Shown: positions 1-8,416, numbered from the stretch's first letter. The stretch: DNA of 64,000 nt from Ascidiimonas meishanensis (GCF_037782385.1 NZ_JBBEXD010000001.1:372001-436000); one strand, 5' to 3'. Notes: generated from the letters alone by a model not told the origin. Translations and numbers: made by a program.

Positions 1-1
1 G

Positions 2-1927
2 CAATTTAAAAATCCGGACATTCTTTGGGCTTTATTCCTTTTTATAATTCCGGTGATTGTTCACCTTTTTCAGCTGCGGAAATTTCAGAAGGTTTCTTTT
101 ACCAATGTGAAATTTCTTAAGGAGGTAGCTACTCAAACACGTAAAAGTCGTAATTTAAAAAAATGGCTTACTTTATTAACACGGATTTTACTTTTATGCA
201 TGTTGGTAATTGCATTTGCCCAACCCTATACCGCTAATAGAGATATTATTAATACGAATACCGAAACCATTATTTATCTGGATAATTCATTCAGTATGCA
301 GGCTTCCGGGAAAAACGGTCCTTTATTTGAAAATGCTGTACAGGAATTAATCGCAAGCATTGATGAAGATGCTCAATTCTCCATTTTTACAAATACTGAA
401 ACCTTTAAAAAAACCACCCTTAAAGCAACTAAAAAAGAACTTTTAGAACTTAAATACGCCCCAAATCAATTATCTTATAGAGAAGTTCTTTTAAAAGCAA
501 GAAATATTTTTTCTAAAGATTCAAGTTCAATCAAAAATCTGATTTTTATTTCGGATTTTCAATCTAATTCAAAAAGTGTAAATCAACTTAAGGATTCACT
601 CTTAAACGTTTATCCTGTAGTATTACGTCCCGTTGAAATAACTAACATAAGCATTGATAGCATATATGTCCAAAATAATAGGGCTTCTGGTATGGAAGTA
701 AATGTGGTTCTTAAACGAAATGTAGTATCTACGGAAGAACAAGCTGTTTCCCTCTACAATAAAGATGTTTTAATTGCAAAAGCAGGAACAGATTTTAAAG
801 ACAAAAAAATATCTCAAATTACTTTTACCCTGCCGTCAAATAAAGAAATAGAGGCTTTTGTTTCTGTTGAAGATACAGGACTTTTTTATGATGACACTTT
901 CTTTTTCAATATCAATAGTAAGGAAAAGGTAAATGTTCTTAGTATTAATGATACGGACTTTGAATATCTAGAAAGGATTTATACACCTAATGAATTTAAT
1001 TTAACCAATACCTCATTAAACAATCTCAACTTTAGTGATATAGAAAATCAAAATTTGATTGTTTTAAATGAATTAAGTACAATTACTCCTCCTTTGCTAA
1101 ATACGCTTAGTGCCTTTAAAAGAAATGGCGGTTTCATCATTTTTATTCCATCTTTAAAAGCTTCAATTGAAGAAAACAATCTGTTCTTAAGTAAATTTGG
1201 TCTTCCCAAGTTTTCTAACATCTACGAAACAACAAAAAAAATTACCAATATAGCGTTTGATCATCCACTTTTTCAAGATGTTTTTGAGCAGCGGGTCAAT
1301 AATTTTCAATATCCACAATCTTTAAAAGGTTTTAGTTTTAAAAATAAAAGTACCGGAGCTCTTAGCTACCAAGATGGAACTCCTTTTTTATGGAACACTC
1401 AAGGAATGTATATTTTCACTTCTCCGCTGGCATCAGCTTATTCAAATTTTAAAAATTCTCCATTAATTGTTCCTGTATTTTATAATATTGCTTTAAAAAG
1501 TTTACCCTTACCAAAATTGTACTACACTATTGGCACCGAAAAAAATATTGCTGTAAAAGCAAGTCTTTCTAAGGATGAAGTACTTACACTGGTTAAAGAT
1601 GAGAATCGTTTCATTCCTTTGCAACAATCTTTTAGTACTAAAGTTCTTTTAACGCTTAATGAGGAACCCAATACTCCTGGGATATATGATTTGAAGTATA
1701 AGAATGAGGCCCTGCAAAAATTAAGTTTTAACCATCTTAGAACAGAAAGCTCAAAAGAGTATGATTTTATAGACGCTTCTGAATTCCAAAATATGAATAA
1801 TGATGTTTCAGAGCTTTTTAACAGCTTAAAAAAAGAAAATAGCGTAACAGACCTTTGGAAATGGTTTGTTATTTTTGCATTAGGTTTTCTAATAATGGAA
1901 ATACTGATTTTAAAATTCTTGAAATGA
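2..1927 (+). CDS. BatA/vWA-domain membrane protein (5' end cut by window)
   Basis: The frame is open from base 2, so the start lies just before the window; 641 codons are visible. It opens with the usual BatA N-terminal block (residues Q-F-K-N-P-D-I-L-W-A-L then a hydrophobic helix and H-L-F-Q-L-R), followed by a second membrane helix near residue 55-75 (R-I-L-L-L-C-M-L-V-I-A-F-A-Q-P). A von Willebrand A-like region follows with a MIDAS-type D-N-S-F-S near residue 90. The last 20 residues form another membrane helix. A GTG at 53 is only an internal codon. BatA-type proteins of Bacteroidota are membrane-anchored periplasmic vWA proteins linked to aerotolerance or stress, but their biochemical role is unclear. 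It heads an operon: its stop overlaps the next start as ATGA. Confidence 0.85.
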   Translation, partial: QFKNPDILWALFLFIIPVIVHLFQLRKFQKVSFTNVKFLKEVATQTRKSRNLKKWLTLLTRILLLCMLVIAFAQPYTANRDIINTNTETIIYLDNSFSMQASGKNGPLFENAVQELIASIDEDAQFSIFTNTETFKKTTLKATKKELLELKYAPNQLSYREVLLKARNIFSKDSSSIKNLIFISDFQSNSKSVNQLKDSLLNVYPVVLRPVEITNISIDSIYVQNNRASGMEVNVVLKRNVVSTEEQAVSLYNKDVLIAKAGTDFKDKKISQITFTLPSNKEIEAFVSVEDTGLFYDDTFFFNINSKEKVNVLSINDTDFEYLERIYTPNEFNLTNTSLNNLNFSDIENQNLIVLNELSTITPPLLNTLSAFKRNGGFIIFIPSLKASIEENNLFLSKFGLPKFSNIYETTKKITNIAFDHPLFQDVFEQRVNNFQYPQSLKGFSFKNKSTGALSYQDGTPFLWNTQGMYIFTSPLASAYSNFKNSPLIVPVFYNIALKSLPLPKLYYTIGTEKNIAVKASLSKDEVLTLVKDENRFIPLQQSFSTKVLLTLNEEPNTPGIYDLKYKNEALQKLSFNHLRTESSKEYDFIDASEFQNMNNDVSELFNSLKKENSVTDLWKWFVIFALGFLIMEILILKFLK

Positions 1928-3183
1928 ATTTGCTTCTTAAATCCGTTCTTATACTTGATAAGGCTTCGGTTTACCATAAACAAGAAAAAGACATTCTCAT
2001 TAAAGATGGTATTATCAAGCGTATTGATAATCACATTGATGCTACCAACAAAATAAAAACCATCATAAAGTCAAACCTCTACGTTTCCAAAGGTTGGTTT
2101 GATAGTAGTGTATGTTTTGGAGAACCTGGATTTGAGGAAAGAGAAAGTATTGAAAACGGATTAAATACTGCTGCATTAAGTGGTTTTACAACGGTAGTTT
2201 TAAATACCAATACGCAACCTATTATAGAAAACAAATCAGATATCGCATTTGTCAAAGACAAAGCATCGGCGCATGCAGTTTCATTACTCCCGTTGGGAGC
2301 ACTTACTAAAAGAAGTAATGGAGAAGAACTAGCCGAGCTTTTTGATGCTTTAAATGCAGGTGCTGTTGGATTTTATGATTATAAATTACCTATTTCCAAC
2401 CCAAATTTGCTCAAACTTGCTTTACAATACGCTCAGGGCTTTGATGGATTAATTTGCTCTTATCCTCAAGAAAATAATATTGCTGGTAATGGGATTGTTA
2501 ATGAAGAAAAAACTGCTACCTACTTGGGTTTAAAAGGAATCCCCTATCTCGCTGAAGATCTTCAAGTTGCAAGAGACCTTTTCTTGCTTGAATATACCAA
2601 AGGTAAGCTACATATTCCTACCATTTCAACCAAGGGTTCAGTAGGCTTAATTAGAGAGGCAAAAAGAAAAGGTCTTAACATAAGCTGTAGCACAACCATA
2701 CACCATCTTTTTTATACAGATCAAATTTTAGAAGGATTTGACTCCAATACCAAAGTACTACCGCCTTTACGTGCAGAAGAAGATCAAAATGCTTTAATTG
2801 AAGGTGTTTTAGATGGTACTATTGATATGGTTACTTCAGATCATAATCCTCTTAATATTGAATTAAAAAAAGTAGAATTTGATAATGCTGCTTTTGGAAC
2901 TATTGGGCTTGAATCTGCTTTTGGAGCTTTGAACAAAATTTTTGATACAGAAAATGCTATTGACATTTTAACACGTGGGATGAGTCGTTTTGGAATGGAA
3001 AGCCCCCCTATTAAAGAAGGAATAAAAGCAAATCTTACTCTTTTTGATCCTGATATTGTTTATACCTTCAAAAGAAATGATATTTATTCCACTTCTAAGA
3101 ACTCCATTTTTATAGATCAAGAGCTAAAAGGGAAGCCTTTGGGTATTATTGCTAATGATCAATTTATTACGACACTTAAATAA
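1924..3183 (+). CDS. Dihydroorotase-like amidohydrolase lacking metal ligands (pseudo-DHOase)
   Basis: This 419-aa protein has the class I dihydroorotase layout, including the G-W-F-D...E-P-G-F-E-E-R-E-S block near residue 55-70 and a late S-D-H-N-P motif. In active enzymes the first motif reads D-x-H-x-H-x-R-E-P-G. Here it reads D-S-S-V-C-F-G-E-P-G, so both zinc-binding His and the substrate Arg are replaced (S, C and G). That resembles the non-catalytic DHOase paralogues (PyrC', pDHO) known to associate with aspartate transcarbamoylase. My inference is a structural or regulatory role in pyrimidine synthesis, with the real PyrC elsewhere. I chose the ATG at 1924 because it overlaps the upstream stop by 4 bp and gives the normal N-terminus; a longer frame from 1855 runs inside the previous gene. 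Confidence 0.85.
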   Translation: MNLLLKSVLILDKASVYHKQEKDILIKDGIIKRIDNHIDATNKIKTIIKSNLYVSKGWFDSSVCFGEPGFEERESIENGLNTAALSGFTTVVLNTNTQPIIENKSDIAFVKDKASAHAVSLLPLGALTKRSNGEELAELFDALNAGAVGFYDYKLPISNPNLLKLALQYAQGFDGLICSYPQENNIAGNGIVNEEKTATYLGLKGIPYLAEDLQVARDLFLLEYTKGKLHIPTISTKGSVGLIREAKRKGLNISCSTTIHHLFYTDQILEGFDSNTKVLPPLRAEEDQNALIEGVLDGTIDMVTSDHNPLNIELKKVEFDNAAFGTIGLESAFGALNKIFDTENAIDILTRGMSRFGMESPPIKEGIKANLTLFDPDIVYTFKRNDIYSTSKNSIFIDQELKGKPLGIIANDQFITTLK

Positions 3184-3512
3184 TGAGTACAGATAAACCT
3201 AAAGAAGGAAAAACGGCTGCAATGGCAAGTTATATTACCATTATAGGGTGCATTATCGCAATTTTTATGAATATGGAATCTAAAAATGCATTTGCAAGAT
3301 TCCATATTCGTCAGGCATTTGGAATTCATATTGCCTTTTATGGTATAGGTGTATTAATTAGTCAATTTGACAGTTGGCTTATTTCTGCGTCCTTCTATTT
3401 GTTTTTTATTGTACTTTGGGTTTATGGCTTTTCCGGAGCTATACAAGAAAGAAAAACCAGTATTCCAATGTTAGGCCCTCTATTTCAATCATGGTTTAAA
3501 TTCATAAAATAA
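3183..3512 (+). CDS. Small multi-pass membrane protein (DUF4870/Tic20-like)
   Basis: A 109-aa protein with a short charged N-terminus and three or four hydrophobic helices (about residues 15-30, 45-65, 67-88). The F-A-R-F-H-I-R-Q-A-F segment resembles the 'fharQal' loop of DUF4870/Tic20-like small membrane proteins. The function is unknown. The ATG overlaps the stop of the upstream gene by one base and its own stop overlaps the next ATG by one base, so it is translationally coupled within the BatA operon. Confidence 0.7.
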   Translation: MSTDKPKEGKTAAMASYITIIGCIIAIFMNMESKNAFARFHIRQAFGIHIAFYGIGVLISQFDSWLISASFYLFFIVLWVYGFSGAIQERKTSIPMLGPLFQSWFKFIK

Positions 3513-4174
3513 TGCAACAGAAAAAGTTATCACTTCAACATATTATAAGACCTTCCAAAAGTCAACAAGAAAAAAATCCTGCTTTGTTCTTATTTCATGG
3601 TTATGGAAGTAATGAAGAAGATCTTTTTTCATTTGCAGGAGAATTACCGGAAGAATTATTTATTATATCTGCCCGTGCGCCGTATGAATTAATGCCTAAT
3701 GGGTATGCTTGGTATGCCATTCAATATGATCCTATAGGTGGTAAATGGAGTGACGATGAACAGGCAAAAGAATCCAGAGAAGTAATTATGTCTTTTATTG
3801 AGGAGGCTATTTTGGCATACCAACTAGATGCCAGTAACATTAGCCTACTTGGTTTTAGTCAGGGTACTATTTTAAGTTATGCAATTGCTCTTAGCTATCC
3901 AGATAAAATAAAAAATATAGTAGCCTTGAGCGGTTTTATCAATGAAAATATTTTAGTATCTGGTTGGAAAAACAACAATTTTGATTCTCTTGAAATCTAT
4001 GCATCCCATGGAAATGAAGATCAAATAATACCTCCAGATTGGGCTCGTAATGCAAAAAAAATACTTGAAGCAAACCATATCAAGTTTGTGTACGAAGAGT
4101 ATCCAGTGGGTCACGGTGTTGCTCCTCAAAATTTTCACTCATTCAAGAAATGGCTTTCAGAACGAATTTCTTGA
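3512..4174 (+). CDS. Alpha/beta hydrolase, phospholipase/carboxylesterase family
   Basis: A 220-aa cytoplasmic serine hydrolase of the carboxylesterase/acyl-protein thioesterase family. Visible landmarks are the oxyanion loop F-H-G-Y-G-S-N (about residue 28), the nucleophile elbow G-F-S-Q-G (Ser about 115), the acid residue in H-G-N-E-D-Q (about 170) and the catalytic His in V-G-H-G-V (about 201). The length matches the family. It is the last gene of the operon, with a one-base overlap to the preceding gene. The substrate is not predictable from sequence; a short-chain ester or lysophospholipid is usual for the family. Confidence 0.85.
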   Translation: MQQKKLSLQHIIRPSKSQQEKNPALFLFHGYGSNEEDLFSFAGELPEELFIISARAPYELMPNGYAWYAIQYDPIGGKWSDDEQAKESREVIMSFIEEAILAYQLDASNISLLGFSQGTILSYAIALSYPDKIKNIVALSGFINENILVSGWKNNNFDSLEIYASHGNEDQIIPPDWARNAKKILEANHIKFVYEEYPVGHGVAPQNFHSFKKWLSERIS

Positions 4175-4184
4175 TTCTTTTTAT

Positions 4185-4676
4185 TTATTGATTGGTGTAA
4201 AGTAAATGATCTGTTAATGTGAACTGAATACTTTTATCCTCTTTAATTTCATAGTTAAAAAGTAATTCTCCCCAGTACTTACCATCACTAAAATCGGCAA
4301 TAATCCACTTGTGATTTAAGACTTTAATTTTATTAATATTCATAGTCCCTTCCATACCTGCATAGGGCACCAACGGATTATCCTTCCCTGCCAAATTCGT
4401 AGATATTAATTGATCTGAAATATAACCTGGTAAATCTGAAATATTTAAATGATCGTAGTAAGACAATGCATCATCATTATTAGCTAAAGCAAAATATTGT
4501 AGATCAAGATTATCAAATAATAATTGCTGTGTAGAATCTTGAAATTTTTCAATCTTCTTTTTCAAGTTGATCACTTTTAAATCGTTTGCCTTCACGTAAT
4601 TGCGCGAATTGGTCCATTGAAAAAGAATAATTAATAACGCAAATAAGAAAAGGTAAAGAAAAAGACGAGATTTCAT
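4185..4676 (-). CDS. Membrane-anchored conserved protein of unknown function
   Basis: A 163-aa protein with an N-terminal hydrophobic helix (about residues 4-21) acting as a signal anchor, then a short coiled stretch (about 30-50) and a soluble domain that should face the periplasm. The C-terminal half has alternating hydrophobic residues consistent with beta strands. I recognise no catalytic motif. It starts 6 bp after the stop of the upstream MBL hydrolase gene, so the two are probably co-transcribed. It converges with the esterase gene with an 10-bp gap. Confidence 0.6.
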   Translation of the reverse strand: MKSRLFLYLFLFALLIILFQWTNSRNYVKANDLKVINLKKKIEKFQDSTQQLLFDNLDLQYFALANNDDALSYYDHLNISDLPGYISDQLISTNLAGKDNPLVPYAGMEGTMNINKIKVLNHKWIIADFSDGKYWGELLFNYEIKEDKSIQFTLTDHLLYTNQ

Positions 4677-4682
4677 AAAGAT

Positions 4683-5450
4683 CTAATTTATATGTATGGT
4701 TAAATTATCATAAGCTAAGAATACCCCTTCAGGCAATGTTTTCTGTACTTCTTCATGAAAGCCTAATAAATGACTAATATGTGTAAAATAAGCTCTTTTA
4801 GGTTTTACCTCCGCTACAAATGCCAATGCTTCTTCTAAATTAAAATGAGACTGGTGAGGTTCTATTCGCAAAGCATTTACTACCATGACATCTAAATTTT
4901 TGAGTTTATCCATTTCCTTTTTTGAAATAGTTTTCACATCTGTTAAGTATGCAAATTTATTAAATCTAAATCCAAATACCTGTAAACGATGATGCATTAA
5001 GTTAATGGGAATCACTTCCATGTTTCCCAAGACAAAAGAACGGTCTTTATAAATGGTTACCTCTTCAACAGCGGGAGCACCCGGATACCGATTTTCTTTG
5101 GTAAAAATATAGTCAAATCTGATTTTTAACTGTTCCAACACACGCTTGTGCGCGTAGATGGGAACATCTCCTTGTCTAAAGAAAAAGGGTCTTATGTCAT
5201 CTAATCCAGCAGTATGATCTGCATGTTCATGAGTAAAGAGTACCCCATCTATTCTGGTAACCCCTGCTGTAAGCATTTGTTGTCTAAAATCAGGACCACA
5301 GTCTATTACATAGCTATAATCATCCCATTCAACCAATACAGATACTCTAAGTCTCTTATCTTTTGGGTTATCGCTTAAGCAAACAGGGTGCGTACTTCCT
5401 ATGATTGGAATTCCCTGAGAGGTGCCAGTTCCTAAAAATGTAACTTTCAA
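4683..5450 (-). CDS. MBL-fold metallo-hydrolase, PhnP-like
   Basis: A 255-aa metallo-beta-lactamase-fold enzyme. The zinc motif H-E-H-A-D-H lies near residue 73-78, preceded by F-L-G-T-G-T-S-Q-G-I-P at the N-terminus, which is typical of the PhnP/RNase Z-like branch. Later ligands are visible as M-H-H (about 155), L-T-D (about 170) and T-H-I-S-H near residue 222. Members act on cyclic phosphodiesters, so a phosphodiesterase is likely, but phn genes are not nearby and the substrate is unknown. A candidate -7 element lies at 5465-5472 on this strand. Confidence 0.85.
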   Translation of the reverse strand: MKVTFLGTGTSQGIPIIGSTHPVCLSDNPKDKRLRVSVLVEWDDYSYVIDCGPDFRQQMLTAGVTRIDGVLFTHEHADHTAGLDDIRPFFFRQGDVPIYAHKRVLEQLKIRFDYIFTKENRYPGAPAVEEVTIYKDRSFVLGNMEVIPINLMHHRLQVFGFRFNKFAYLTDVKTISKKEMDKLKNLDVMVVNALRIEPHQSHFNLEEALAFVAEVKPKRAYFTHISHLLGFHEEVQKTLPEGVFLAYDNLTIHIN

Positions 5451-5464
5451 TTGAATTATTTTTC

Positions 5465-5472
5465 CAAATTTA
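5465..5472 (-). promoter_or_regulatory. Candidate -7 box for the MBL hydrolase gene
   Basis: On the minus strand this reads TAAATTTG, matching the Bacteroidota TAnnTTTG -7 box. It lies 15 bp before the start codon. I see no clear TTG -33 partner. Confidence 0.4.
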
Positions 5473-5506
5473 TAATTTATTTGGGTATTTCATTGATGAA
5501 TCTTAT

Positions 5507-5514
5507 TAACTTTG
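5507..5514 (+). promoter_or_regulatory. Bacteroidota promoter -7 box (TAACTTTG)
   Basis: TAACTTTG matches TAnnTTTG. A TTG at 5481-5483 is a possible -33 element 23 bp upstream. The ATG of the 486-aa protein follows 21 bp downstream, so the leader would be very short. Confidence 0.55.
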
Positions 5515-5535
5515 TTGTAATCAATATTTTATTTT

Positions 5536-6996
5536 ATGGCTACAGTTTTATCTGGTGATAAAGAGTTTGAAAATATTCCCTCTACTAAGACCAAAGCTCT
5601 CAGAATAAATCTCAATGAAAATATTTATGGTACGTTTGCGGAAATTGGCGCCGGACAGGAAGTAGCTAGGCATTTTTTTAGATCTGGAGGTGCCTCGGGC
5701 ACCATAGCCAAAACTATGAGTGCTTACGACAAAGACTTTAGTGATGCTATTTACGGTATTGAAGACGACAAACGCTATGTTACGGAAGCACGATGTAAAA
5801 AAATGCTTTCGCATGAAATGCGATTGATTGAGGAAAGAATTCCTAGAGCAAAGCATCCAGACAAATTATTTTTTAGTTATGCCAATACTGTTGCCACTAT
5901 TGATTTCGCAAAAAAGTATAAAGGTCATGGATGGATGGGAATTCGTTTTCAGGTAGCTCCTGGCGAGGATTACAATGAAATTGTTCTGCATTTTAGATTT
6001 CAGCAAACCGAAGCCAGACTTCAACAGGAAACCTTAGGAATAATGGGGGTTAATTTGATTTATGGTGCTTACTATAAATTTGAACATCCTAAAAAGTTAC
6101 TTCGTTATCTTTATGATCATATTGATAAGGATACCCTTGAAATTGATACCATAAATTTTTCCGGACCAAGATTTGACAAAGTAGACAATCGTTTGATAAG
6201 TTTGCAATTAGTTAAAAACGGGATGACAGAAGCCGTCATGTTTGGCCCAGATGGAAATAATATTCTACCCGCAAGAATTCTATACAAAAAGAATATTCTT
6301 ACTTTAAGAGGTAGTTTTAGACCTGTCACTAAGGTAAATATTGACATGTATAAAAAATCTTATGAGATTTTTATACGGGAGAATAAAGTAGATGTAAATA
6401 AAACAGTCGTAGTTTTTGAAATTACATTGTCTAACCTAAAGGCAGAAGGTGAAATTGATGAAGAAGATTTCATGGAAAGAGCAGAATTATTATGTTCTTT
6501 AGGGCAAACTGTGATGATTTCCAATTTTAGAGAATATTATAAAGTTGTAGAATACTTCTCAAATTATACAAAAGAACGTTTAGGGCTCACTATGGGAGTT
6601 AATAATCTTATTGAGATTTTTGATGAGAAATATTATCGCCACATTAGCGGAGGTATTTTAGAAGCATTTGGAAAGCTTTTCTATAAAGATTTGAAGGTGT
6701 ACTTATATCCAATGAAAGACCCGGAAAGTGGACAACTTATTACTAGTAACAACCTGAAAGTTCATCCTAGGATGAAAGAGTTGTATAAATTTTTCAAATA
6801 CAACGGAAAGCTTGTTGATATCTTTGATTATGATCCAAACATACTTCATATTTTTTCTAGAGATGTTCTTACCAGAATTGCTAAGGGAGACCCTAGTTGG
6901 GAAGAGATGCTTCCAGAAGGTATTGCTGAAATTATAAAAGAAAAAAAGCTTTTTGATTATGAGCCTGAAATCAAAAAAGAAAAAATTGAAAAATAA
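5536..6996 (+). CDS. Large conserved cytoplasmic protein of unknown function
   Basis: A 486-aa soluble protein with no signal peptide or membrane helix. I recognise it as a family widely conserved in Flavobacteriia, but not its function; annotations such as TonB-dependent receptor or nicotinate-nucleotide adenylyltransferase do not fit what is visible (no barrel, no signal peptide, no HxGH nucleotidyl motif). The N-terminus contains a Gly-rich stretch (G-A-G-Q-E-V-A-R-H-F-F-R-S-G-G-A-S-G, about residues 37-55). The C-terminus is charged (K-K-E-K-I-E-K). It stands alone, with its own promoter upstream and a strong terminator directly downstream. Confidence 0.75.
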   Translation: MATVLSGDKEFENIPSTKTKALRINLNENIYGTFAEIGAGQEVARHFFRSGGASGTIAKTMSAYDKDFSDAIYGIEDDKRYVTEARCKKMLSHEMRLIEERIPRAKHPDKLFFSYANTVATIDFAKKYKGHGWMGIRFQVAPGEDYNEIVLHFRFQQTEARLQQETLGIMGVNLIYGAYYKFEHPKKLLRYLYDHIDKDTLEIDTINFSGPRFDKVDNRLISLQLVKNGMTEAVMFGPDGNNILPARILYKKNILTLRGSFRPVTKVNIDMYKKSYEIFIRENKVDVNKTVVVFEITLSNLKAEGEIDEEDFMERAELLCSLGQTVMISNFREYYKVVEYFSNYTKERLGLTMGVNNLIEIFDEKYYRHISGGILEAFGKLFYKDLKVYLYPMKDPESGQLITSNNLKVHPRMKELYKFFKYNGKLVDIFDYDPNILHIFSRDVLTRIAKGDPSWEEMLPEGIAEIIKEKKLFDYEPEIKKEKIEK

Positions 6997-7000
6997 AAAA

Positions 7001-7027
7001 AGCCTCGAATTATCGAGGCTTTTTTTA
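7001..7027. terminator. Bidirectional intrinsic terminator
   Basis: Perfect 8-bp stem AGCCTCGA / TCGAGGCT with loop ATTA, an A-run before and a T-run after. It sits between the convergent 486-aa protein gene and bcp and can serve both strands. Confidence 0.9.
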
Positions 7028-7483
7028 AGCTAGTTCTAAAACTTGAGCAGCATGATCTTTAGTTTTTACCTTTTCAATAACATGACTAACAACTCCATTT
7101 TCGTCTACTAAAAATGTCATACGATGGATTCCATCATATTCTTTTCCCATAAATTTTTTAGGTCCCCAAACACCAAATACATTGATCACTTGTTTTTCTT
7201 CATCTGCTAATAATGTGAATGGAAATTCGTATTTGTTTTTAAAATTTGCCTGTTTTTTTGATGAGTCTGCGCTTACGCCTAAAAGCTCAAAACCTTTTGC
7301 CTGAAGTTCTGTATAATAATCTCTTAAATTACACGCTTCCGCTGTACAACCAGGAGTATTTGCTTTTGGGTAAAAAAATACTACCAATTTTTTACCTTTG
7401 TAATCGGATAATGAAACTGTATTACCATTTTCATCAGGAACGCTAAATTCTGGCACCTTATCCCCTGCTTTTAATGTATTCAT
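7025..7483 (-). CDS. bcp: Thioredoxin-dependent thiol peroxidase (bacterioferritin comigratory protein)
   Basis: A 152-aa peroxiredoxin of the Bcp/PrxQ type that reduces hydroperoxides in the cytoplasm with electrons from thioredoxin. The peroxidatic motif N-T-P-G-C-T-A-E-A-C puts the attacking Cys near residue 45 with the resolving Cys five residues later, the PrxQ arrangement. Other family blocks include V-V-F-F-Y-P-K-A and G-V-S-A-D-S. I use the ATG at 7483; a TTG two codons earlier is less likely. It is divergent from nth. Confidence 0.95.
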   Translation of the reverse strand: MNTLKAGDKVPEFSVPDENGNTVSLSDYKGKKLVVFFYPKANTPGCTAEACNLRDYYTELQAKGFELLGVSADSSKKQANFKNKYEFPFTLLADEEKQVINVFGVWGPKKFMGKEYDGIHRMTFLVDENGVVSHVIEKVKTKDHAAQVLELA

Positions 7484-7502
7484 AGTCAATTTTAAATTTG
7501 AT

Positions 7503-7510
7503 TACTTTTG
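7503..7510 (+). promoter_or_regulatory. Promoter -7 box for nth (TACTTTTG)
   Basis: TACTTTTG matches TAnnTTTG and lies 18 bp before the nth ATG. No convincing -33 TTG is seen at the usual distance. Confidence 0.45.
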
Positions 7511-7528
7511 ATGTAAAAATAAACAAAA

Positions 7529-8191
7529 ATGACTAAAGCCGAAAAGGTAAACTTCGTTATAGAAACTCTAGAAAGCATATACCCTGAAATTCCTATTCCA
7601 TTAGATCATAAAGATCCTTATACGCTATTAATTGCCGTTTTAATGTCGGCACAAAGTACAGACGTACGAGTAAATCAAATTACTCCATTATTATTTGAAA
7701 AAGCGGATAACCCTTATGCAATGATAAAACTATCACAAGAAGAAATACGAGAAATTATTAAGCCTGTTGGTTTATCTCCTATGAAATCTAAAGGTATTTA
7801 TGGATTATCGCATATTCTAATCGATAAATACAACGGGGAGGTTCCGGCAGATTTTGAAGCATTAGAATCGCTTCCAGCAGTGGGACATAAGACGGCAAGT
7901 GTAGTTATGTCTCAAGCCTTTGGTATTCCTGCCTTTCCTGTAGATACTCATATACACAGATTAATGTACAGATGGGGATTTTCTAACGGGAAAAATGTGG
8001 TGCAAACAGAAAAAGACGCTAAGCGATTATTTCCCAAAGAAAAGTGGAATAATCTGCATCTACAAATCATTTGGTACGGACGAGAGTATTCTCCTGCACG
8101 AGGATGGGATCTAGAAAAAGACATAATCACAAAAACAATTGGACGCAAGACTGTAATAAACGCCTATAATAAAACTAAAAAAGCCCGTTAA
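7529..8191 (+). CDS. nth: Endonuclease III-like DNA glycosylase without Fe-S cysteines
   Basis: A 220-aa HhH-GPD base-excision repair glycosylase/AP lyase. The helix-hairpin-helix L-P-A-V-G-H-K-T-A contains the catalytic Lys near residue 120, and the catalytic Asp is in P-V-D-T-H near residue 138. Canonical EndoIII ends with four cysteines (C-x6-C-x2-C-x5-C) binding a 4Fe-4S cluster. Here the region reads G-R-E-Y-S-P-A-R-G-W-D-L-E-K and the whole protein has no cysteine, so the cluster must be absent. The catalytic residues are intact, so activity is expected. It ends at a small hairpin. Confidence 0.92.
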   Translation: MTKAEKVNFVIETLESIYPEIPIPLDHKDPYTLLIAVLMSAQSTDVRVNQITPLLFEKADNPYAMIKLSQEEIREIIKPVGLSPMKSKGIYGLSHILIDKYNGEVPADFEALESLPAVGHKTASVVMSQAFGIPAFPVDTHIHRLMYRWGFSNGKNVVQTEKDAKRLFPKEKWNNLHLQIIWYGREYSPARGWDLEKDIITKTIGRKTVINAYNKTKKAR

Positions 8192-8203
8192 ACACGGGCC
8201 TTA
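8183..8203 (+). terminator. Weak intrinsic terminator after nth
   Basis: Stem GCCCGT / ACGGGC overlapping the stop codon, followed by CTT rather than a long T-run. An A-run precedes it, so it may also terminate the minus-strand 47-aa gene. Confidence 0.5.
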
Positions 8204-8210
8204 TCAAAGT

Positions 8211-8354
8211 TTAGTTAAGAAGTGCGTCAAACTTCAACGTTTTGTAATTAATAACACTTAAAGCCTTTGAATAATTTAATAAAAATTCAACGGTTTCTTT
8301 TTTAGGTCTTAAGTTTGTCATCTCAGATGAACGTTCAGTGTAAAGTTTTGCCAT
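8211..8354 (-). CDS. 47-aa conserved-looking small protein
   Basis: A 47-codon frame starting M-A-K-L-Y-T-E-R-S and ending K-F-D-A-L-L-N. It is charged at the N-terminus (R-P-K-K-E-T-V-E) and has an amphipathic helix-like middle (F-L-L-N-Y-S-K-A-L). The frame fills the gap between nth and the sigma factor gene exactly, and a protein of this sequence type is in my memory of flavobacterial genomes as an unannotated or hypothetical gene. There is no membrane segment. It follows the sigma factor gene on the same strand by about 60 bp and may be co-transcribed. The function is unknown. Confidence 0.65.
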   Translation of the reverse strand: MAKLYTERSSEMTNLRPKKETVEFLLNYSKALSVINYKTLKFDALLN

Positions 8355-8416
8355 ATGTTCAGATATAATTTTAAATCATAACATACTAACGCCATACTTT
8401 ACTTTTTATTGTCTAA

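Noticed and set aside
1522..2034. Minus-strand 170-codon frame
   Set aside because: It lies opposite the BatA and dihydroorotase-like genes and has shadow-type composition with no motif.
5536..6996. TonB-dependent receptor annotation for the 486-aa protein
   Set aside because: No signal peptide, plug domain or barrel pattern is visible.
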